Origin: Morinoia aosen
Lineage: Eukaryota; Arthropoda; Malacostraca; Amphipoda; Talitridae
Direction of reading: 5' to 3'
DNA length: 64,000 bases
Assembly (NCBI GenBank): GCA_030386875.1
Contig: CM059562.1
Coordinates: 71,918,201-71,982,200, forward strand
Part shown: piece by piece, positions 38,036-47,743 of the stretch
Layout of the letters: each line of letters opens with the position of its first letter
How positions within the stretch are numbered: position 1 is the first letter of the stretch
Made by a program: the position numbers and the translations under genes
Notes under the pieces: generated by a model
What the model was told of the DNA's origin: nothing
Database searches by the model: none
Seen by the model: only the letters and a program-made list of their open reading frames with translations

Positions 38036-41000
38036 AGTTTGAATGCAAAACTAGCTCAAGTATCTTACGAGCTAAACATAGACTGGCGCAGACCGGAATA
38101 CCTACCTATAACAAATTGACGGTGTCACCACGGGTCCAGGCCCGTTCACTTGACTTGATGTCCATAATTAATTCGAATGAAGCATTCAATGGTCATTGTT
38201 CCGACTCTCTTTTGGAGACTATGCTTGACCAGAAAAAAATTAGTCTCCATTTTTCCCATTGTTCTACAAAATTGCGTTAAAATTCTACACAGATGTACGC
38301 TACTGCTTCTAAAAAAGGCGTTTGCATCAACAAATGATGAGAAGATGTTTGTATATACTTGGTTTAAGAGCAGGCTATGATCTAGTGAGGATTGTTTTCA
38401 CGTCAAGTCGTTCCCTAAAGTGTCTCCGATATAGAAGCCGGACCTGAGCACTAGAGAGCAGTTATTTCCTACTGTGTCATGGTGGCCAGATTATCAATTT
38501 CATAACAAAATTTAGGCTTCATAAAGTGACATTTAGCTAGTAAGACCACTGAGCTTCAGTTAACCCTGTAGAATGGCCTGGTGCGGAGTGTTCTTTATGG
38601 CCATGTTTCATTTCAAAGGCATCTTAAATGGAAATTTTAGCCAGAAAAAGGCTTGTCTGACAACTCTTCCTCGTGAACTACCAACGGGCTCAAATTAAAT
38701 AACGTTGAATATGAGAAGTCTGGTTTCCATTGTTATTCGACTAGTGTACTCTGCCCGGCAAAAATGACGGGATTTTGTAGCTTAATAAGCGGACACCAAA
38801 CGCACGTACAAATTTAAATAAGAAAAAACTCACCAAGGATATTATTAAATAAGGTTGATTTAAACCTCATTTACCATTCAATTTTGAGTTATACCTGGCC
38901 TTAGTTAGTGAGGGCGAGTGATGTTCTATACTGTTCATTTTCTTAGTTTTCTACGAGTTCCATTTCTTTATAATTGTTCCATTACCGTCTTTACTGTTTA
39001 ATTTCTCTACATACATCTTAACAGGACAATGGCTAGGACGTGGTATGAAAAAAACTCTTGCATCATTCTTTTTATGACCTATTGGATTATAACTTGATAA
39101 GTATTCTTCACTGCTTATAGGCGTATGGAATACCGAAAATGATCATCCCTTCCTAGTTGCTTGAAATGAATGTTAAGAAATAGTGTTCGTCCCTTTTTCT
39201 CGGTTTCAAGAGTGAATTATGCAATAATATTGATAGAGCTTACATGCTGCAGAAAGTCTTGAATAGATTCTGGGGCTAAGAGTCAAGCAATCATACACGT
39301 GTATCTTCCAAAATGTGGCATTAATGAGGATTATATAAGCTTAGAATTTTATTCTGGCATGGCAACTGCTATCGGTGAACCCGTTGGAACGTCTTTAAAT
39401 TACTGATGAAGTTTTTTGTCGTATTAGAATACGTTTGTATTATGAAATAATTTCACGACCTGCATTATATCATGAGTTATGAGTAGTGATTTTTTTACTT
39501 GACGACCGTGATAGCCGCTGTTGTTATAATTGTTTTGGTTGTAAATATCGTTGTGAATATCTAGACATTGGTTCAAGAAAAATGCGCTCATCTATGTGCA
39601 TTTATTGAAGTTTCCCACTCTCGTGAGTCACACATCCTGAATTTTTGTTATTTCCTTACTTCTATTCGTCCAACGTTTGTGTAAATAATTTGACACACAT
39701 TAAGTATGTGGTGTTTCCTCATGTGTGCATTTGTAGAAGAAATCAGAGAAAATTTTACATTGATGCATATCACAAATCCATGAAAAATTGTTAGAGTAAT
39801 GAATTTTTCCTTGAATTTGGTCTTAAACACGATTAAATTTCAGTGAACGAAAAGTATAGCTGGAAAAAATCTACTATCCGGATGAAGTAAATAACTTCCA
39901 AGTGAAATCTTTATATTTTCAAGCGCCAGCGAATGTACGTCATTCGCTATCGCTAATGCTCAGTAGATTTATTCTCACGATGGGCAGCAAAAACACGAAT
40001 GGTGTTTTAACATTTTCTTATAACTATTTCTTATAACTATTTTTCTATTCCTTACAACTTGAATGGCCGTACCTATCAAGTCCTATCTTAACTTGATTAT
40101 ATTCAATTCTCGATATTATGATATTATGTTATGCGATATAATGTACCAAGCCGCTCTTTCGCATCCTTATTCAATCCCTTCCCTTACGACTTCATTTGCT
40201 CAACGATCCAATATTTTCGAAGTGCTACGACGGCTAATGAACATAATGCGCAGCTGCAGCTCCTGTCTACGCCGCAGGAGGCGTCGTGTGTGTATGGTTG
40301 CGGTGCAAATGATTGGCATTCACATGGACCTCGATATGTTGCTGTAAATTGGTACCCTGAGCGATCTTCTTTCATTCTATGCTTCCTGCACTAGTTATCT
40401 ATCCTTGTCATTTTAAATGTTCTAAAACTGGGCTCTACACTGATATTAACCTATGGTAGAATTATGACCATCATTGCTTAAAAATTAAAGGTGATGTAAG
40501 GATGTTATTCATGTGATACGCAGCATAAGGTAGTTAACCCTATAAAATTTCGTTAGCGTAATTTCCATTTCCAGAAGTGCACTGCAATTATAAACGCCAT
40601 GCAAACAATTTTAGAAACGGCAGCCGTCTTCGTAAAATTTCGGTAGCACTTCTACATCTTCAAGTCCCATACTCAGATATTATTCGTTTCATTTCCATGA
40701 GAACAGTCGCTTTCATTGATTTATTATGAGGGACTAAATCAGAGAGCGCGAAAAGTCACTTGATATTCAACCAGTCATAATGGAAGCCGTCATTTCTATA
40801 ACATTATGATAAGAGTGGTCATTATCCTTCGTGACAAGTTCAAATTATATTCGTAGCAGCCTCGCCATTGGTGGTTTCCATTGTGTAATGCTGACGACAC
40901 CAAAATGATTCATCTAATTATCTCGAGAGCATTCGTTATCATAACATGCCAATAATTATCAATGAAGGCATTCCGGTCAGAGTTGTATATTTTTCCTCGA

Positions 41001-41125
41001 TCCCACCTGAAAACACGCTAGTACACACCTAAATATATACGTTACTTCCGCTTCGCAGAAAACATGAAAGGTAACAAACAACGTGACCAACCTAACTAAT
41101 GTTACTGCAAAATTATAGTCTCAGA
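38036..41125. other. Non-coding stretch, nothing recognised
   Basis: A small hairpin 'agcgaatg tacgt cattcgct' lies at about 39928-39950, and 'ttcttataactat' is duplicated near 40015. Short frames only. Confidence 0.45.
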
Positions 41126-41127
41126 TA

Positions 41128-41280
41128 TGCCTTCTAAACTTGAAATTTTTATCCACTATTATGTCATTTTGGTCGCAGACATGCTTTCAAAACTTGATAT
41201 TTTTATCCACTATTATGTCATTATGGTCGCAGACATGCTTTCAAAACTTGATATTTCTATCGACTATTATGTCATTTGAG
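41128..41280. repeat. 54-bp tandem triplication
   Basis: 'gcagacatgctttcaaaactt' begins units 54 bp apart (41181-41184 and 41235), with a third, diverged unit at 41128. Units end in 'cactattatgtcatt'. The 98-codon frame over 41140-41436 is a by-product of the 54-bp (multiple of 3) period. Confidence 0.9.
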
Positions 41281-41780
41281 CATCGGCGGTGGCTCGCATT
41301 AGGTTTAATTATTTTAACAAGCGAGGAAAGCACTGCATGCATTATCAAGCGTTATGAAGCGGCAATCCAACGAAAAGAAATTCCAAGTTCGACGTCTTGC
41401 TTTTTTGCTGACTCAAACAAATCCTTCAACCAATGAAAGAATTCAAGGCCAGACGAGCTCGTCATTTTGTGTCTCAACAATAACTGTGTGCTGCATTGCA
41501 TACTGAAATAGTAGTAACGAAATGTTTTTCTTTCATTATAGTACATTGCTTGATTTTTTTATCAGAATTCTAACCCGAGTGCGAACGTGATTTTATTTCT
41601 CGTGTTGTATTAAATGGATACGTAATGTTGTTCGTGTAAAATAGCCGAGTCAGTAAATTTAATTTTTATTCTATCGTATTTTTGTATCTATTCGCCACTC
41701 GCTAATTTTAGGCATCAATTTATCGTATTGCTATCGTCAAGCTTCTGCGTCAATGTCTGTGAATTTCAGGGGGGTGCAAG

Positions 41781-42530
41781 AGTATAGTGTCCGATTTAAA
41801 GATCTTGAGTAAAAATGAACAAGCCAATGACTATAGAAATATTTGTTCATTCACATACTCTCAATTCCTTTCAATGGCCTCATTCCACTTTCCGACAAGC
41901 TTATTAATTCCTCGCTTTTAAAATTCTGTGGGTTGAGAATCAAAATACGAATTCAACTGTTCTTCGATCTCTTTTGTTGTCAACATAAGTCCACTAAAAT
42001 GGTTCTGTAGGCCTCGGAACAAATAGAAATTAAAAGCAGGTCACATGGGCCATGTCCAACTGTCGTGCAATTTCCTTAGTGGTAACAGTAGGATTTTTGA
42101 ACACAACAATTTTTAACTGATCGGAATCATGTATTCTTGGACGACTTTTCTCTGGCTCATATTTTAAAGTAAAATTACTTCTAAGGAAACGAGGAAAACA
42201 TTTCCTGCAACTTTTTTCATTCACAACCATCACTACCATTCACTACCATGAATTTCATTCACTACCATGAATTTTTTGAATAAATTTTGGTGCCGCACTT
42301 GCAGTAACGCCTTGATGAAACTCGTACAGTGGAACATTTCTTATGAGATCTCTAAGCGGGGTAAATATGGATGTCATAATATATTGAAAATATGGATGCA
42401 ACATAAATAATCTGAAATAAAAACGGATGGTCACTACAAAAATATTTTACACTTACAATAGAATTTATGTAATTAGAAATTTTAATTTTACACATTTGTT
42501 CGTTCTAAAAATCGGACATCAGACATCATT
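41781..42530 (-). mobile_element. Internally deleted mariner (Tc1/mariner) element
   Basis: The candidate terminal inverted repeats share tgtccgattt..aga reading inward from both ends (about 41788-41804 on the left, 42503-42520 on the right). Between them, on the minus strand, is a broken mariner transposase that keeps only its N-terminal DNA-binding part and its C-terminus. The element is about 750 bp, against roughly 1.3 kb for an intact mariner. A short 'ttcattcactaccatgaa' duplication (about 42230-42270) disrupts the N-terminal frame. Confidence 0.75.
41840..42350 (-). pseudogene. Mariner transposase remnant, catalytic core deleted
   Basis: Minus strand. About 42346-42250 reads 'RNVPLYEFHQGVTASAA', the start of the first helix-turn-helix. 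42239-42040 reads 'FPRFLRSNFTLKYEP' (the W-x2-R-F-R-S-G-x-F-x-L region) and then 'NPTVTTKEIARQLDMAHVT' (second helix-turn-helix). Immediately after, from about 42020, comes 'LTTKEIEEQLNSYFDSQP', a stop, then 'RGINKLVGKWNEAIERN', the family's C-terminal block, with two internal stops. The D,D(34)D catalytic region between these parts is absent, so this copy cannot move itself. It could still be moved in trans if its ends are recognised. Confidence 0.85.
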
Positions 42531-43438
42531 CCTAAAGTATTTCATTATTTCTCATATTACGGAAGTGAAAAGCAAATCCGGCACTTTATAGGATGAGTGA
42601 ATTAAAATATCAACTTGAACTGTCGATTTATCAATCTTGGACGCTTTCGAAAGTAGCTCATCTTCACATTTTTTACACAATTTCTGTATTTTGAATGCGC
42701 TACCAATCATTAATTTATAAATACAAACGAAATCTTCATATAATTGAAGAAAATTTTTGCCCATTTTAACGATTACAATCACTATACGGTATTCATTTGA
42801 ACGATCATGTACTAGATTGCATATCCATACCATTAGCATGTGGTCAACAGAATTGAAATATTGGCTCATCAAGGTAAAGTTTTATTTCATCGTTTTCTAC
42901 GTGTTGAAAAATGTTTTGTTAGTCTCGATCGACAATTCTTTCACGTTTCTCAGTCTCGAAAATCATTCATGCCAGCATTATTTATGCAGTGAATTTCACA
43001 CGTTTGTTTTTCCGACCTAGCTTCCGAATTAGTTACCAGACTTTTGTTAATGTGCATGTGTGTAAGAAAAGCCAGCTTCAAATATCCCACACGTCGACCT
43101 TTTTGAACTAGATACACAACCGTGTAAATACTTTAATTCAATACATTTGCAACAATATAAACGAGCTCCTGCAAAAACTAAAGTTCATGCGTCTATGTAA
43201 GAGAAGGCTGTCATCGGAGAAGTTCTTCATGAACGTGCCGTGCTTTTTTTCTTACCAGTTTTATGTGTCTTCTCAAACTCAGAATACCTTAACCAAGGGA
43301 ATACATTTTCATGTGTTTCTCAGAATTTTTTGTTCAACCACTGCCATGGCTATTAAGAAGCCTAAGTAGGTTTAGTAGCTAAGAATATTTATGTTAAAGC
43401 ACTTGTATTGTAATGGTATACATTTAACGAATTAACCT
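42531..43438. other. Non-coding stretch, nothing recognised
   Basis: A 106-codon minus-strand frame (42552-42872) has no domain I recognise. No repeats. Confidence 0.4.
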
Positions 43439-43439
43439 T

Positions 43440-43640
43440 TTTGGAAATAAACCATTTCTTTTTTCTTCTTTCTCTCTTTCTTGTTTTGTTTCTTTTTCAA
43501 TCTTTTTCTCTTGTTTTAATTATTTCTTTCTTTCTCCCTTTCTTTTCCTCGTTCTTTCATTCTTTTTCTCTGTCTTTCTCTCTTCCTAAATTTCTTTCTG
43601 TCCATCCTTTTTTCTTCTTTTTTGGAATGGAAGTAAAAGA
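43440..43640. repeat. CT-rich (TTTC)n low-complexity tract
   Basis: About 180 bp of ttctttc/tctctttc sequence. The 69-codon frame here is an artefact. Confidence 0.9.
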
Positions 43641-43744
43641 GAGAGAGTGAGCACGGTGCTAGTGCACACCAAAGCCGCTCGATAAGGCCGCATTGTCCTC
43701 ATGATAACGAAGAGAGATGACAGCGCCGCTCTTAACTTACTACA

Positions 43745-43776
43745 TATAAGAGGCGTCACCGGTCCCGCCATTCGAT
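43745..43776 (+). promoter_or_regulatory. Candidate TATA promoter and initiator
   Basis: A TATAAG box at 43745-43750 lies about 25 bp upstream of a CCATTC initiator-like motif (about 43767-43772), inside a locally GC-richer patch (43650-43890). The downstream sequence runs into a good 5' splice site at 43894/43895. The promoter assignment is an inference from spacing. Confidence 0.35.
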
Positions 43777-43894
43777 TGTAATTAGAGCAGGGTTTGGTGT
43801 GCCAGGTTGCGTGATTCCTTCGTTGCCAGTGCTTTTTGCTGCTCAACTTCTGCAGTTTTCTGAAGGCTTTCCAGCAAGTTTATTGTGAGGTACG
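43770..43894 (+). other. Candidate 5'UTR exon
   Basis: This is the stretch between the inferred start site and the donor TACG|GTAAGTTT (intron from 43895). It has no long frame, as expected for a leader exon. A possible acceptor for the next exon is the pyrimidine-rich stretch ending ...gagtaaag at about 44659, just upstream of the signal-peptide exon. Confidence 0.3.
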
Positions 43895-44673
43895 GTAAGT
43901 TTGCACCACGCATGCTTTCAAATGGTCTCATCTATTGCATTTGATAATTTTAAGCATATGAAAATAATGATTAATTCAGTTATAAACATCAATTGTTTGT
44001 TTAAGTACGCATTAATGCCTTTAGAAAGGCCTCTAAATTTTTACCACTTACGTCTTCCAGGAAATGGTTACTCTAGTTCTTAAATGTACCAGGTATGAGT
44101 TCGAAGGTTCTAGAACTATTGCATGTCACTGCAATTATTGTTCTTCTATACTCTGTCCTTGTGGCTCAACTTCCAAACTTTACGGAAACTCCTTGGAAAC
44201 AAAAACTTAATGCATCATTACGAATTTCAAATCCATGTGAGATAGAACGAAGTTATGCTGACTATGTATGAAGGCCCTCGTATTTTAGTTTACTCTTATC
44301 TCAGAGGAGAGGATGCAACGTAACTGGGTTAAGCCAATTGCCCGGCTCAGGGTAAAGTATCTCACAGAAAACTACTGATCGCAGTTCTCAATTACATCTT
44401 TCCGAATGAGGTCTCGTCTATGCGCAAAATTGAACTCAGCAAAACTGCTGAACACAGTTTTCCGATTTCATGATCCCGGAATGAATGAAAATGACTCAAT
44501 ATCAAACTAACTCTACCTTCATTACATGGTTGCATAACCGACCGAGTATGCATGAAAACCAGCAACTATAAGCAATCACTCACTGCTTGACCTGAAGACC
44601 ATTTTTCCTCTAGAAAATTTCAAAAACCTTTTGGCTTTCTTCAACCTTTCTTGAGTAAAGAGGAGATTAGGAA

Positions 44674-44786
44674 ATGAACTCAGGGTGTAGCGTCTCAATA
44701 TTGGTAGCAGTAGTGATCACTAGTTGCACCATCGCATCAACAGGGCAACTTTATTCCGTAGGTACGAGCGAGCGTGATGGCGTAGG
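44674..44786 (+). CDS. Candidate first coding exon of an unidentified secreted protein
   Basis: The ATG at 44674 has a good context (ggaaATGa) and an in-frame stop just upstream (44668-44670). It opens a frame whose first residues form a classical signal peptide: a short polar start (MNSGCS), the hydrophobic core VSILVAVVITS, and a likely cleavage region ending ASTG. The mature start reads QLYSVGTSERDGVG. The frame runs into the consensus donor GG|GTAAGT at 44787 (phase 2). With the upstream TATA and leader exon this looks like the 5' end of a real gene. I could not identify downstream exons: the LINE at 45.8-50.7 kb would lie in its intron, and one possible acceptor (tcatag at 52443-52448) is only a guess. 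I do not recognise the family. Confidence 0.4.
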
Positions 44787-45800
44787 GTAAGTTTCCTTAG
44801 TACAGTTGCGCGAGAAGATGTCATGAAATTGAGTCAGAATTAAAATTAAATGTCAAAATTAATTAATTAAATGGTAATTAAAGAGAACATTTACAAGGTA
44901 TTAAACATTTAACTCATTGTGAAAGATTGGAGTCTGATCACCTGAGACTTGGGAAACAACTCGAGAACGTATCACAGGGCTCATTTTTTTATTGTGCTAT
45001 GTTATGTTGCACGTATTCTATTCCACGCGATTTTACATTGTGCTCAGAATACCTTCACAAGCAGTCATCTGGCCTTGCATTCGAGCAAGCAGGAGTGCAT
45101 TTTGCTAGAGCTATGGAATAATATGCCTATACGAGGCTAAAATATGATGGTATTGCACACTTCCTGGAGCCAGTCGATTATCTTGTTGGTTATCAAAGCA
45201 AGGCTATAGATACCGTTTGTCAACCTCGTGGCCTCCTGCTCGAGCTTTGTTTGTTTCACATATTCACGGGAAAATTAATTGGCTTGACTTGGCTTTTATC
45301 TATAGATGCAAGTGAAAGAAAATTTAGTCGCCGAATCACATATTGGTCAACAACGCACATGACGTGACTCTTATGCATCCAGAACTAGAAACATCATTTT
45401 AAATGGGGCAGGTTTTGTGTTAGCGTGCTGTGCTGTTGTGCGTCTGTCACGCTGAAAATTCCCTTGAACATGTTTCATTCTAGCCTTTTTGTCTTAAAAT
45501 TTACGAAGCCTTGTTTGTTCCTTTCGGTATTTCCTAAAGTATTTCATCATTTTTCATCACACAAAACGACTGTTTCGACAAATTTCTTGTTTCTATCATA
45601 TCATCAATAAATTTAAATTAGCTGGCAAAAATCACATTTATATATTGATCTGGAAGATTGACCCTCGATAATATTTTACCTCATAACGACCAATGCAAAG
45701 TTCATAACAACACCTAGAATCTTTGATACGGATTATAATTTTCGTCAAAGTAACCAGGAGCCTAAGAAGATGAACTGCTCAATACAAGTTCGCACGCAAT
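44787..45800. other. Probable intron or intergenic DNA, nothing recognised
   Basis: No domain-bearing frame or repeat seen. Confidence 0.4.
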
Positions 45801-46165
45801 TATAAATCCAGTTTCCGAAGAGTGAGCAAACCACAAGCCGAGCGCAAGTTTTATGGTAAGGTCAGCGATATGCAAATACGGGAAGATCGAGATCGCCTAA
45901 GGCTGCATTATATCGGATGTGGTGCGGGGTTTGCCACTCAAAAATCATCGCTAATACAAATAAAAGCCAAGACTGCATGCCGAGATAAAAATTCAAGGCT
46001 ACACCATAGAGCCGCACCATTCGTTTTACGTGTATTTCACGTCTGCCTCTGCGCGCCTATTTTTATAATTTGCGTATTCCACTGTATCAAATATTCAAAT
46101 GATTACAGAACAGCTTTTTGCTTTAAATTATCGTATCAGCGCTCATGATTTTACGCCGGTGGTAG

Positions 46166-47743
46166 CTGCGAGTAACCATCCTTATGCGAAAACCCCCTTT
46201 AGACACTTTTCTCGTTGGAGACAATAGTCTCACAAAAATCAACAGAGATGACATTGATAGTGCATGCAGAATTCAGACCATAACTTCGGAACGTCTAAAT
46301 GATCTCTATGGTGAGATTGAACGCGCACCTCCTTTCAGGAACTATATAATTAGTTTCAAAGGTTTGAGCCTCTCGTCCTAAAATCTCACCAAGTTAAAAA
46401 ACCTGATCATGACAAAGAATCTTCTTTCTCGTATTTATGTGGTGAGTGCCGGCAGTGGGCAGCAAAGATACATGGCATCGAGCCTGTGCAGAAAAATTGG
46501 TCTTAAACTGATTCCGCTGCGAGCAAATGTAAAAACCGTTACTGTTAATGAAGCTTACAACAACGTCCGCACTTGGCCTGTTACGCGAGAAGACACGCAT
46601 CATTTTCTTCAACAAATTGCTCTAAGATCCCCTTTGAGACTAACTTCACATTTTATCTCCTGTGCCAGAAACTCCCATGACCTGAATGAAGAAATTGAAT
46701 ACTCTAATGATTATGAAAAACAGCAAAATGAGTTGAATGATTGTTCTAAGTTGACCGCCTTTCCACGTGAAACCTCCGGGAGCATAAACCGATGTTTGCC
46801 TTCATATAAGAAACCCTCTCCCCCCCTCTCCTCCCGATGTTTGCCCTCATGTAACAAGCCCTCTCCTGCATCTGCCACAAACAATTGCGGAGTGCCTACA
46901 AAAAATAGGTTTTCATTGCTATCCAATGCTGATTCAGGGGATGAAAAGCCTCTCTTAGACACGAGTATAAATCAACATCCAATCACATACTCGGAAGCAG
47001 TGAAATCAACAGGAAGAGAGAAATCGCTGCAAAATTGCAGTCGACAATCAATGGAAAATCCACTACCCAACTGTGTTCACAATCATCGCCAGAAAAATGG
47101 AATTGACACGAGCATTTCTCAGTTCTATGCAAATCCCCATACAAGAAATCACCACAGCCCGCCCTTTCAGAGCCAGAAAAACATAAATTCCCCGCACCTC
47201 TCAGAACCTCTTAATGACGTAAAAAGTACGAAAAAAAACGTCTCCAGCCCCATTTGTGAACGCATGAATTCCACAATGGATGAATTGAAACGATCATGGA
47301 ACATAAAACTGATTCCCACCAAAGCCGATGGACACTGCCTCCTCCATGCAGTAGCTCATCTACTTACAAAACAACCGGCATCAAATTGGAATTACAATTC
47401 CCTAGTGGCTGCAATCAAAACAGAGAGTAAAGCAAACAACAGCACATACGCTAATTTTTTTCACAAGAACAGTGGAGACATGCAAAACCTCATAGATAAT
47501 TACATTGACGACAAACATTTTGATCAAGCTGCTGTAGACCTTATATCACTAATCATTTCAAATGTGACACGCCAAAAACTTCTCGTCCTGGATGAACAAG
47601 ATCATTGTGTTTTGAAAATATCAGTCAATCCCTTTTCAGAGTTATCAAATAATAACCCTCCACTACTGCTCCATCGTAAAAGCGATCACTACAGTGCTCT
47701 TGTCACACAAGGCAAAAATCAGACCGGGATCACCTCATCTTGA
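46166..47743 (+). pseudogene. LINE ORF1: SGNH-esterase-like plus OTU-type cysteine protease domain, one internal stop
   Basis: The frame runs from about 46166 to a TGA at 47741, with a TAA at 46379. Part one (46184-46640) reads LDTFLVGDNSL, then NDLYGEIERAPPFRNYIISFKG, then SRIYVVSAGSG and ...REDTHH, in the order of GDSL/SGNH-esterase blocks found in ORF1 of CR1-type LINEs. The GDS serine is replaced (GDN) and the GxND-like block holds the stop, so the esterase is probably inactive. A Ser/Pro/Asn-rich linker follows. Part two (residues about 295-432 counted from the Met at 46409) is OTU-like: KADGHCLLHAVAH with catalytic-type D307 and C310, and near the end RKSDHYSALV with H427. OTU enzymes cleave ubiquitin-like modifiers. 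A role here in protecting element proteins is inference. Confidence 0.8.
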
